The position numbers and the translations under genes were made by a program. This document shows, piece by piece, positions 21,063-27,253 of a stretch of DNA of 27,253 nucleotides (position 1 is the stretch's first letter; the number at the start of each line of letters is the position of its first letter). Below the pieces are notes generated by a model, which was not told the DNA's origin, searched no databases, and was given only the letters and a program-made list of their open reading frames with translations. Origin of the DNA: Candidatus Microgenomates bacterium (GTDB taxonomy: Bacteria; Patescibacteriota; Microgenomatia; 2-02-FULL-39-11); the NCBI GenBank assembly GCA_022866885.1, contig JALHWS010000093.1, positions 1-27,253 of the forward strand, written 5' to 3'.

Positions 21063-22247
21063 ATGAAATTTAGAGTTTATTATTTTCTCTTTCTTATTTT
21101 CTCTCTCTTTTTCCTTCTTCCCTCCCCAATCTTTGCCAAACCTTCTCAACCATTTGCTCCCGATAAAATTCTGGTGAAATTCAGGGAAAACACGCCGGAT
21201 GTTATCAAAGAAAAATTTCAGAAACAATTTGAAACAAAAATAAAAGACAAAATCAGCCGGCTTGATGTCGAGGTTATGCAAATATCACGGAAAAATCTGA
21301 CTGATCTGGTCAACCAATTCCTGCTCTTGCCTTTTATCGAATACGCCGAACCGGATTTTGTGGCAACAACAATGGATGTTCCCAATGACCCTTATTTTAA
21401 TCTTAATCTGCAATGGGGCATGCAAAAGGTGAAAGCGCCGGACGCCTGGAAAATCTCTACAAGTAACCCTGGAGTAAAAATTGCCATTCTGGATACCGGT
21501 ATCGACCGGGATCACGAAGATCTTTCTTCAAAAATCACTGATAATTGGAATTGCACTGACAGTCCTCTTGATGATGATTCATACGGCCATGGCACTCATG
21601 TCGCCGGTATTGCTGCGGCTGCGACTAACAATGGCACCGGTGTCGCCGGTTTAGGTTACAATGCGTCATTAATGAACGTTAAAGTTTTAGGCGATGACGG
21701 TTCAGGCTACTATTCGTGGATTGCCAATTGCATCACTTGGGCGGCTGACAATGGCGCTAAGGTTATCAACATGAGCCTGGGCGGTCCATCCAAATCAAAG
21801 ACTTTGGAAAATGCCGTTAATTACGCTTGGCAAAAAGGTGCCGTTATCGTGGCGGCGGCAGGTAATTCCGGCAACAGTTCGCCTACATACCCTGCTTATT
21901 ACACAAATGTCATTGCGGTGGCCGCCACCGACAGCAACGATAAAAAGGCTTCCTGGTCTTCCTACGGACGCTGGGTGGATGTGGCCGCTCCGGGAGTCGA
22001 TATTTACTCGACTTTCCCCAATCATCCTTATACTATTGGTAAAAAGTTGGGTTATGATTATGGTTCGGGCACTTCCATGGCCACCCCTCATGTCTCCGGC
22101 TTGGCCGCTTTGGTTTGGTCGAGTTCTTTTGGGACGAGTAATGCAAACGTGAGGAAAAGGATCGAGTCAAAAGCGGATAAAATCTCCGGCAGCATTATGT
22201 ATTGGACTTATGGCCGCATCAACGCCCTAAAAGCCGTTTCTCCTTAA
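21063..22247 (+). CDS. secreted subtilisin-like serine protease (peptidase S8)
   Basis: A 394-aa preproprotein. A signal peptide (residues 1-25, FLFLIFSLFFLLPSPIFA) is followed by a propeptide of the fervidolysin/I9 type (APDKILVKFRENTPDV to FIEYAEPDF). The catalytic domain carries D144 (AILDTGIDRDH), H176 (GHGTHVAGIAAA), oxyanion N268 (AAAGNSG) and S338 (GSGTSMATPHVSGLAAL). All catalytic residues are present, so an active extracellular or surface protease is expected. There is no C-terminal anchor or repeat domain, so it is probably released. In a host-dependent or scavenging lifestyle it could supply peptides (inference). The frame is open upstream to 21009, but ATG 21063 starts the signal peptide and follows the promoter. 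Confidence 0.95.
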   Translation: MKFRVYYFLFLIFSLFFLLPSPIFAKPSQPFAPDKILVKFRENTPDVIKEKFQKQFETKIKDKISRLDVEVMQISRKNLTDLVNQFLLLPFIEYAEPDFVATTMDVPNDPYFNLNLQWGMQKVKAPDAWKISTSNPGVKIAILDTGIDRDHEDLSSKITDNWNCTDSPLDDDSYGHGTHVAGIAAAATNNGTGVAGLGYNASLMNVKVLGDDGSGYYSWIANCITWAADNGAKVINMSLGGPSKSKTLENAVNYAWQKGAVIVAAAGNSGNSSPTYPAYYTNVIAVAATDSNDKKASWSSYGRWVDVAAPGVDIYSTFPNHPYTIGKKLGYDYGSGTSMATPHVSGLAALVWSSSFGTSNANVRKRIESKADKISGSIMYWTYGRINALKAVSP

Positions 22248-22286
22248 GTCTGTTGTTCACTTAACCACTTATCAGCATCCAACGCG

Positions 22287-22354
22287 GTCCCAGTACAACG
22301 CTTACTTGCTCACATGGTTTACATCCATGCTTCGCAAGGGCGCGTATACGGGAC
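22287..22354. repeat. structured element, copy B (covarying multi-helix fold)
   Basis: Same length and fold as 19211-19277 apart from one extra base (22293). P1 is 22287-22291 with 22350-22354. P2 is 22299-22301 with 22342-22344. P3 is 22305-22309 with 22334-22338. P4 is 22313-22317 with 22325-22329, plus a pair 22312-22331. The apical pair is 22319-22323. Over the last 55 positions 39 are identical to copy A, and all differences are compensated by their pairing partner. Sits between converging protease and trxB genes, so it may be the 3' region of either or an independent RNA. Confidence 0.85.
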
Positions 22355-22376
22355 TCGCTGCACGTTATTTATCAAA

Positions 22377-23327
22377 TCAATTCTTTAAACCATTCTCCTC
22401 CAACCAACGTGAGGCATCCAAAGCGGCCATGGCGCCGAAACCGGCGGAGGTAATGGCCTGTTTATAGCGGTAATCAGCCACGTCGCCGCCAACGAAAACT
22501 CCAGGAATATTGGTAGCCATCCGGTACTTAAGAAGACTTTTTTCATTCTTTACTTCTTTCCGGACGATATATCCTTTTTCATCCAAATCTAATCCTTTAA
22601 AAAGAGTGCTGTTTGGCTTATGTCCGATGGCCAAAAAGACGCCGTCTGTTTTAAACTCTTTTTCATTTCCGGTCTTTACGTCTTTTAACATTAATCCCGT
22701 CAATTTATCAGTTCCCAGATACTTCGTTATTGTTTTATTCCAGATCACCCTGATCTTCGGATTGGCAAAAATCTTCTCCTGCATCGCGCAGGATGCCCGG
22801 AACGAGTCTTTCCGGTGAATAATTGTTACCTTATTGGCTACATGGGAGAGAACTTCCGCTTCCTCCATGGCACTATCACCGCCGCCGATAACGACAACGT
22901 TTTTATTCCTGAAGAAAAAAGCGTCACAGGTGGCACAGGTGGAGATACCTTTCCCCCGGAGTGTCTTTTCCCCCGGCACGTTTAACCAAAGACTGTCAGC
23001 ACCGGTAGTGATAATGATTGATTTTCCCTGATAAGTTTTCCCGCCGGCAGTCGCTTTAAACGGTTGTTTGGAAAAATCAGTCGCGGTGAAATCGGTATTT
23101 ACTATATCTACTCCCAATCTTTCCGCCTGCTTTCTCATGTTTATCATGAGCTGCGGTCCCTGGATGCCTTCGGGGAAACCGGGGAAATTTTCAACCAAAG
23201 TGGTCAGCATCAGTTGTCCGCCCCATTTCGTCCCGGCAATAAGAAGTGTTTTATGTCCTGCTCGGACTGAGTAGATACCGGCAGTTAAACCGGAAGGACC
23301 GGAACCTAAAATAATAATATCATACAT
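22377..23327 (-). CDS. trxB: thioredoxin reductase (NADPH)
   Basis: A 316-aa flavoprotein that reduces thioredoxin with NADPH. Seen: FAD-binding ILGSGPSGLTAGIY (residues 6-19), GGQLMLTTLVENFPGF, the redox centre C131-A-T-C134, the NADPH-binding IGGGDSAMEEAEVL (147-160), HRKDSFRA, and the second FAD motif GVFVGGDVADYRYKQAITSAG. It follows trxA after 12 nt, on the same strand, forming a complete thioredoxin reducing couple. No Shine-Dalgarno is seen before its ATG. Confidence 0.96.
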   Translation of the reverse strand: MYDIIILGSGPSGLTAGIYSVRAGHKTLLIAGTKWGGQLMLTTLVENFPGFPEGIQGPQLMINMRKQAERLGVDIVNTDFTATDFSKQPFKATAGGKTYQGKSIIITTGADSLWLNVPGEKTLRGKGISTCATCDAFFFRNKNVVVIGGGDSAMEEAEVLSHVANKVTIIHRKDSFRASCAMQEKIFANPKIRVIWNKTITKYLGTDKLTGLMLKDVKTGNEKEFKTDGVFLAIGHKPNSTLFKGLDLDEKGYIVRKEVKNEKSLLKYRMATNIPGVFVGGDVADYRYKQAITSAGFGAMAALDASRWLEENGLKN

Positions 23328-23339
23328 AAAAAAACAAAT

Positions 23340-23663
23340 TTATTGGATAACTTTCTTAATCTCCTCCACCAGTGTCTCCTTACTCTGCACTCCAATCATC
23401 TGCTTGACGACATTCCCCTTATGAAAAATCATCAGGGTCGGGATGCTCATTACCTGATATTTGGAGGCGGTGGCCGGATTATCATCGACATTCAACTTGA
23501 CGACCTTCACTTTTCCTTCATATTCCTTGGTAATTTCCTCCAAAACCGGCATTTGCATCTGGCATGGCCCGCACCAAACGGCCCAAAAGTCCACCAATAC
23601 CGGTATTGCCGATTTGGTTACTTCCTCATCAAAATTTTTATCAGTAAGAGTAACTTCTGACAT
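23340..23663 (-). CDS. trxA: thioredoxin
   Basis: A 107-aa thioredoxin. The active site is W30-C31-G-P-C34 within VLVDFWAVWCGPCQMQMPVL; the cis-proline region MSIPTLMIFHKGN and the preceding KLNVDDNPATASKYQV are typical. It reduces cytoplasmic disulfides and is regenerated by the adjacent TrxB. A strong Shine-Dalgarno (GGAGG) lies 7 nt before the ATG. It leads the trxA-trxB operon. Confidence 0.97.
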   Translation of the reverse strand: MSEVTLTDKNFDEEVTKSAIPVLVDFWAVWCGPCQMQMPVLEEITKEYEGKVKVVKLNVDDNPATASKYQVMSIPTLMIFHKGNVVKQMIGVQSKETLVEEIKKVIQ

Positions 23664-23687
23664 ATATGCGCCTCCTTCAGCTTAACC

Positions 23688-23715
23688 ATTTTAACAAAAT
23701 AAACAAATCATGCAA
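23688..23715 (-). promoter_or_regulatory. trxA-trxB promoter
   Basis: Minus strand TTGCAT (23715-23710), 16-bp spacer, TAAAAT (23693-23688), about 25 nt before the ATG, with GGAGG (23675-23671) in between. Confidence 0.5.
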
Positions 23716-23719
23716 TAGA

Positions 23720-24268
23720 CTATTTTTCCGTTTTTTCTTCATTTTTCTCCCAGTAAATTTTCATGGATTTTGCGTGCAAAATATCCGCCAGCCCGATGTT
23801 TCTGGCATGCAAGCAATATTCACGAAACACTGCAATAACTAAACTCAAACCTAACGGAATTATAACCCACCTGCCTGAAAACCATTGATTCAAATCCCCA
23901 AATGCATAAGTGAGAAGATAGATTAAGAAAAAATGTTCGATGATATTTGGAAACCAAACCAGGTATTTGGTATCAGATTTTACCAAACTGACGACCTGGC
24001 CGACCAAACGGATAATAAATAATACTGCAATAACCGGAAAAAGCGGTTTATTTGCAAAGAAAAGAAATATCCAGAAATACCACCAGAGATCGAGTATTTT
24101 GTCATAAAGGTGATATTGTTGCCAGCGGAGTTTTGCCCGGTAAGCGATATACCCGTCGCAGATATCTAAAATAGTGCTTGTTATCGTAACGATTATCGGA
24201 TAAGCAAATATAAATATGGGGACGATAATTCTTAATCCGCCAAAAATCAACAGCACTATCCCCCACAT
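23720..24268 (-). CDS. CDP-alcohol phosphatidyltransferase-like membrane protein, degenerate motif
   Basis: A 182-aa protein with about five membrane segments. Residues 35-60 (DICDGYIAYR to YHLYDKILD) resemble the CDP-alcohol phosphatidyltransferase motif D-x2-D-G-x2-A-R-x8-G-x3-D-x3-D: D35, D38, G39, A42, D56 and D60 are in place. However, the arginine is shifted by one (A42-Y-R44) and the glycine is replaced by Y52. It may therefore be an inactive or divergent member making or sensing a membrane lipid; activity cannot be inferred. The C-terminus (KIYWEKNEEKTEK) is charged. The ATG at 24268 is 6 nt after a TATTAT box (24280-24275). Confidence 0.6.
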   Translation of the reverse strand: MWGIVLLIFGGLRIIVPIFIFAYPIIVTITSTILDICDGYIAYRAKLRWQQYHLYDKILDLWWYFWIFLFFANKPLFPVIAVLFIIRLVGQVVSLVKSDTKYLVWFPNIIEHFFLIYLLTYAFGDLNQWFSGRWVIIPLGLSLVIAVFREYCLHARNIGLADILHAKSMKIYWEKNEEKTEK

Positions 24269-24274
24269 ATCTTT

Positions 24275-24280
24275 ATAATA
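24275..24280 (-). promoter_or_regulatory. -10 box of the phosphatidyltransferase-like gene
   Basis: TATTAT on the minus strand, 6 nt before the ATG at 24268, within a very AT-rich stretch. No good -35 box is seen. Confidence 0.4.
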
Positions 24281-24314
24281 ACAAGAATATTTTTATTTAT
24301 ATATATTTTACCAT

Positions 24315-24344
24315 TTGACGTTTGGATTTTGGATTTGTTATTAT
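24315..24344 (+). promoter_or_regulatory. csoR-copA promoter
   Basis: TTGACG (24315-24320), 18-bp spacer containing two TTTGGAT repeats, TATTAT (24339-24344). The CsoR operator starts 4 bp after the -10, over the expected start site. Confidence 0.65.
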
Positions 24345-24348
24345 ATCC

Positions 24349-24369
24349 CTATCCCCCCCTAGGGGATAG
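24349..24369. promoter_or_regulatory. CsoR-type copper operator
   Basis: Perfect inverted repeat CTATCCCC-CCCTA-GGGGATAG. Pseudo-palindromes with a C-tract and G-tract flanked by TA are typical of CsoR operators. It lies between the -10 box and the Shine-Dalgarno of csoR, where apo-CsoR would block transcription and copper binding would release it. Confidence 0.82.
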
Positions 24370-24386
24370 AAGGAGGCAGAAATATT

Positions 24387-24662
24387 ATGAATCAAACATC
24401 CAGCAAATCATCAGTCATTCCAAGGTTGAAAATTGTCGAAGGGCATATCAAAAAAGTGAGGGAAATGGCGGAGAATGGAGTCTATTGCATAGACATCCTC
24501 CATCAGACACAGGCTGTCGAATCAGCTCTGCGGGAAATAGATAACATTATCCTTGAGAATCATTTAAACACCTGCGTCGTCAATTCCATAAAAAGGGGCA
24601 AAGCAAAAGAGGCCATCGATGAGATTATGACTGTCTTTAAAAAAACGAAAAAATCAAAATGA
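24387..24662 (+). CDS. csoR: copper-sensing repressor CsoR
   Basis: A 91-aa all-helical repressor of the CsoR/RcnR family. The Cu(I) ligands are present: C34 (VYCIDIL), H59 and C63 (H-L-N-T-C, the H-x3-C signature). The N-terminal helix RLKIVEGHIKKVREM is typical. Ligand pattern C-H-C points to copper rather than nickel/cobalt (RcnR) or sulfur sensing (CstR). Preceded by GGAGG 10 nt before the ATG and by a palindromic operator. Overlaps copA by 4 nt (ATGA), so the repressor controls its own operon. Confidence 0.93.
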   Translation: MNQTSSKSSVIPRLKIVEGHIKKVREMAENGVYCIDILHQTQAVESALREIDNIILENHLNTCVVNSIKRGKAKEAIDEIMTVFKKTKKSK

Positions 24663-26920
24663 ACCATCAAAAATCAACCCAGCTGAAAACTATCACTTTC
24701 CCCATATCGGGCATGCACTGTGCGTCATGTGTGAAGTTAATCGAAAAATCACTCCAACACGTTGAGGGAGTCAGCGAAGCGTCAGTAAACCTCGCTTCCG
24801 AAAAGGCTACTGTCCGCTATGATGTTGATAAAACAAACCCTACCCTTTTGGCATCCGCTGTCTCACAGGCAGGCTATCAAGCGCTGATTGACAAAGATTT
24901 GAAAAATATTGATAGTCAGACGCTACAAAAACAAAAAGAACTCCGGATTCTCAGTCTCAAAGTCGCAATAAGCTTGTTGATTGCTGCTGTCTTGCTCTGG
25001 GGCAGTTTCCCGGTAATTTCCGACTTTGCCCCTCTTATTATCAGGAATTTCTGGCTGCAGTTTATTCTTGCCACCCCAATCCAATTCTGGGCCGGTTTTT
25101 CATTTTACCGGTCAGCCATCACCTCTCTCCGGCGTAAAACCGCCAATATGGACACATTGGTCGCGCTTGGTACCACCGTTGCCTATTTATATTCAATCTT
25201 CGTCACCATATTTCCAGATATCATAAGGAGACTGGGTGTGGAACCGATGCCCTATTTTGACACCTCCGTCACCATCATCGCCCTGATACTTTTGGGACAA
25301 TTCCTGGAAGCCAAGGCCAAAGCAAGGACTTCGGAGGCAATTCATAAACTCATCGGACTTCAGGCTAAAACAGCCAGAGTCATTCGGCACATCCAGAACA
25401 ATTTGGTAGAGACGGATATTCCCATAGAAGAAGTCATAATCGGAGATATTATCAGGATAAGACCGGGAGAAAAAATCCCTGTGGATGGCAAAATTACCGA
25501 CGGACAATCATCAGTTGACGAATCAATGATAAACGGAGAAAGCATGCCTGTTTTTAAAACCATGAATGATACGGTTATCGGAGGGACAATAAATAAGACC
25601 GGTACATTTACGTTCAAAGCCGACAAAATCGGCAAAGACACGATGCTCGCCCAAATTATCAGACTGGTTGAAGAGGCGCAAGGGTCGAAAGCTCCTATCC
25701 AAAGGCTGGCTGATATCATCTCTTCTTATTTCGTACCTGTTGTCATTATGCTGGCTATGGTAACTTTTATCATCTGGTATCTGTTTGGTCCGCAACCCGC
25801 TTTCTTATATGCCATATTAAACACGGTATCGGTCCTTATCATTGCCTGTCCCTGCGCTATGGGTCTGGCTACTCCCACCGCTATCATGGTGGGTACCGGC
25901 ATCGGCGCTACACACGGAATTTTGATAAAAGATGCCGAGAGTCTGGAAACAGCCCACAAAATAAACACCGTAATTTTTGACAAAACCGGCACTCTTACCC
26001 AAGGAAAACCTGTTGTCACTGATATTATTTCACCAGAACCTATTTTACAGCTTGCCGCTTCTTTGGAAAAAGGCTCCGAGCATCCGCTGGCTGAAGCGAT
26101 CGTAAAAAAGGCAGAAGAACAGGAGGTAAAATTTCTTCCCGTATCGGGATTTCACTCAATCACCGGTATGGGGGTTAGTGGGTCAGTGAACAATATGGAT
26201 ATGATATTAGGCAACAAAAAACTGATGGAAATAGAAAAAATTCCTCTTCAAGACTTCGACTATCATCTATCAGTACTTGAAGCTGAAGGAAAAACGGTAA
26301 TGATGCTCGCAGTCAAAAAACCCAAAGCTATAAATTTCAGCCTTGAAGGAATTATTGCCGTGGCCGATACAATCAAAGATTCAGCCATTGCAGGCATAAC
26401 AAAATTAAAAGAAATGGGAATAGAAGTAGTTATGATCACGGGTGACAACCAAAAAACAGCAGAGGCGATCGGGGAAAAACTAGGAATAGACAGGGTACTC
26501 TCGGAGGTTCTCCCCGATGATAAGAAAAATGAAGTCAGAAAAATACAAAAAGAAGGAAAGGTTGTTGCCATGGTTGGAGACGGGGTAAATGATGCGCCTG
26601 CTCTGGCCGCCTATGATGTCGGGATAGCCATGGGAACCGGTACGGATGTCGCCATAGAAGCTGCCAACATAACACTGATAAATAAAAACCTTACTTCCGT
26701 ATCCCGGGCCATCAGACTTTCCAAAAATACGATACGAACGATCAAGCTGAACCTTTTTTGGGCTTTTGCCTATAACATCATTCTTATCCCTGTGGCTATG
26801 GGAATACTTTATCCTTTCGCCAAAATCATGTTAAACCCGATCCTGGCGTCTCTGGCTATGGCTACAAGTTCTATCTCTGTTGTTTCGAATTCGTTACTTT
26901 TAAAAAGAAAAAAGATATGA
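24659..26920 (+). CDS. copA: copper-translocating P1B-type ATPase
   Basis: A 753-aa Cu(I) efflux pump. One N-terminal heavy-metal domain carries GMHCASC (C21-x2-C24). The transmembrane metal site is C397-P-C399 (IIACPCAMGLATPTA). The phosphorylation site is D441 in DKTGTLTQGKP, followed by SEHPLAEAI (the HP motif) and MVGDGVNDAPALAAYDVGIA. Conserved residues of the last helices (FWAFAYNIILIPVAMG, MATSSISVVSNSL) indicate Cu(I) specificity, group P1B-1. Overlaps csoR by 4 nt and the next gene by 4 nt, so all three are translationally coupled. Confidence 0.96.
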   Translation: MNHQKSTQLKTITFPISGMHCASCVKLIEKSLQHVEGVSEASVNLASEKATVRYDVDKTNPTLLASAVSQAGYQALIDKDLKNIDSQTLQKQKELRILSLKVAISLLIAAVLLWGSFPVISDFAPLIIRNFWLQFILATPIQFWAGFSFYRSAITSLRRKTANMDTLVALGTTVAYLYSIFVTIFPDIIRRLGVEPMPYFDTSVTIIALILLGQFLEAKAKARTSEAIHKLIGLQAKTARVIRHIQNNLVETDIPIEEVIIGDIIRIRPGEKIPVDGKITDGQSSVDESMINGESMPVFKTMNDTVIGGTINKTGTFTFKADKIGKDTMLAQIIRLVEEAQGSKAPIQRLADIISSYFVPVVIMLAMVTFIIWYLFGPQPAFLYAILNTVSVLIIACPCAMGLATPTAIMVGTGIGATHGILIKDAESLETAHKINTVIFDKTGTLTQGKPVVTDIISPEPILQLAASLEKGSEHPLAEAIVKKAEEQEVKFLPVSGFHSITGMGVSGSVNNMDMILGNKKLMEIEKIPLQDFDYHLSVLEAEGKTVMMLAVKKPKAINFSLEGIIAVADTIKDSAIAGITKLKEMGIEVVMITGDNQKTAEAIGEKLGIDRVLSEVLPDDKKNEVRKIQKEGKVVAMVGDGVNDAPALAAYDVGIAMGTGTDVAIEAANITLINKNLTSVSRAIRLSKNTIRTIKLNLFWAFAYNIILIPVAMGILYPFAKIMLNPILASLAMATSSISVVSNSLLLKRKKI

Positions 26921-27253
26921 ATCTCTGGACAATTTTTTTAACAGGACTTCTGACCGGCGGGCTTACCTGCCTGGCGGTTCAGGGAGGCTTATTGGCTACC
27001 ACCATCGCCCAGACAGGTCAACGGAAGACAATTTCTGTCCTGGCATTTCTGACAGCTAAACTGTTTGTTTATTCAATTTTGGGCTTCCTTCTTGGTTGGT
27101 TCGGCTCATTTTTCCAAATGTCTATTACCACCAGAGTCATTTTGCAGATTGCGGTCGGTATTTTTATGATCGGGACAGCTCTCAATTTCTTAGACGTTCA
27201 CCCTATTTTCCGTTATTTCCTTATCCAGCCACCGAAATTCCTCACCCGGCTGA
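26917..27253 (+). CDS. TauE/SafE (DsbD-like) membrane protein, cut by window edge
   Basis: The first 112 codons of a membrane protein. The opening MNLWTIFLTGLLTGGLTCLA, then VQGGLLAT, is the first helix of the sulfite exporter TauE/SafE-DsbD-like family that is often found beside copper pumps. Further segments (FLTAKLFVYSILGFLLGWFG, ILQIAVGIFMIGTALNFL) fit the six-helix half. Start ATG overlaps the copA stop (ATGA). Members near copA are thought to act in copper handling or redox delivery, but the substrate is not shown by sequence. The 3' end is outside the window. Confidence 0.82.
   Translation, partial: MNLWTIFLTGLLTGGLTCLAVQGGLLATTIAQTGQRKTISVLAFLTAKLFVYSILGFLLGWFGSFFQMSITTRVILQIAVGIFMIGTALNFLDVHPIFRYFLIQPPKFLTRL

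Noticed and set aside
21795..22152. Opposite-strand and shifted open frames within the protease gene
   Set aside because: They overlap the catalytic domain fully and have no recognisable features.
1..27253. Alternative genetic code with UGA as glycine (as in Gracilibacteria/Absconditabacteria)
   Set aside because: UGA ends gltX and copA exactly where their families end and coupled genes begin; no conserved glycine positions read UGA.
1..27253. CRISPR array, tRNA or rRNA genes
   Set aside because: No regularly spaced repeats with unique spacers and no tRNA or rRNA signatures were found in the intergenic regions by eye; a tRNAscan or Infernal run would settle it.

Overview
The window looks like a compact genome from the Candidate Phyla Radiation (Patescibacteria), probably Microgenomates-like. 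This is inferred from gene content and cannot be proven without database searches. Supporting signs are very tight gene packing, overlapping genes, minimal-length enzymes, the small zinc-ribbon and DUF families typical of these genomes (DUF5679, DUF4446, DUF3048, DUF2130), and UGA used as an ordinary stop codon. No rRNA, tRNA, CRISPR array or transposase gene was seen, and no gene-free stretch exceeds about 220 bases.

Layout: (1) 1-850, minus strand: an SdpR/SdpI autoregulated immunity operon with a near-consensus promoter and a palindromic operator; sdpI runs off the left edge. (2) 869-2275, minus: a DUF2130 nuclease-like coiled-coil protein behind a small zinc protein. (3) 2351-3973: a CapA-type phosphoesterase, a shared bidirectional terminator, DUF5679, and a small membrane protein. 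(4) 4053-9182, plus: a long probable operon of DUF4446, DUF3048, a wHTH-nucleotidyltransferase, an AbrB-like protein, secD, secF and a standalone NIF3/PII-like domain. (5) 9275-9766: a triple zinc-ribbon protein, converging on cca. (6) cca and recJ diverge from a 21-bp gap; recJ-aspS-dacA form an operon. (7) A membrane protein of unknown function, diverging from gltX-rdgB. (8) era, a small membrane protein, serS, a secreted subtilisin-like protease, and trxA-trxB. (9) A degenerate CDP-alcohol phosphatidyltransferase-like protein, then a copper operon csoR-copA-TauE/SafE, cut by the right edge.

The most unusual signal is a pair of ~67-nt elements at 19211-19277 and 22287-22354. They align over their full length with one 1-nt indel, and all 18 substitutions fall into nine compensatory pairs of a single multi-helix fold, while the internal-loop bases are invariant. 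This is what a selected RNA (or folded single-stranded DNA) looks like, and I do not recognise the family.

A second theme is palindromic repeats that invade coding sequence. One encodes the tip of the SerS coiled-coil arm, one encodes the end of secF, one supplies the rdgB stop codon, and one abuts the end of a small membrane-protein gene. A third theme is translation start: several promoters place the -10 hexamer only 5-9 nt before the ATG with no Shine-Dalgarno sequence, suggesting leaderless mRNAs, while a few genes (sdpI, trxA, csoR, the 351-aa protein) carry clear GGAGG-type sites.
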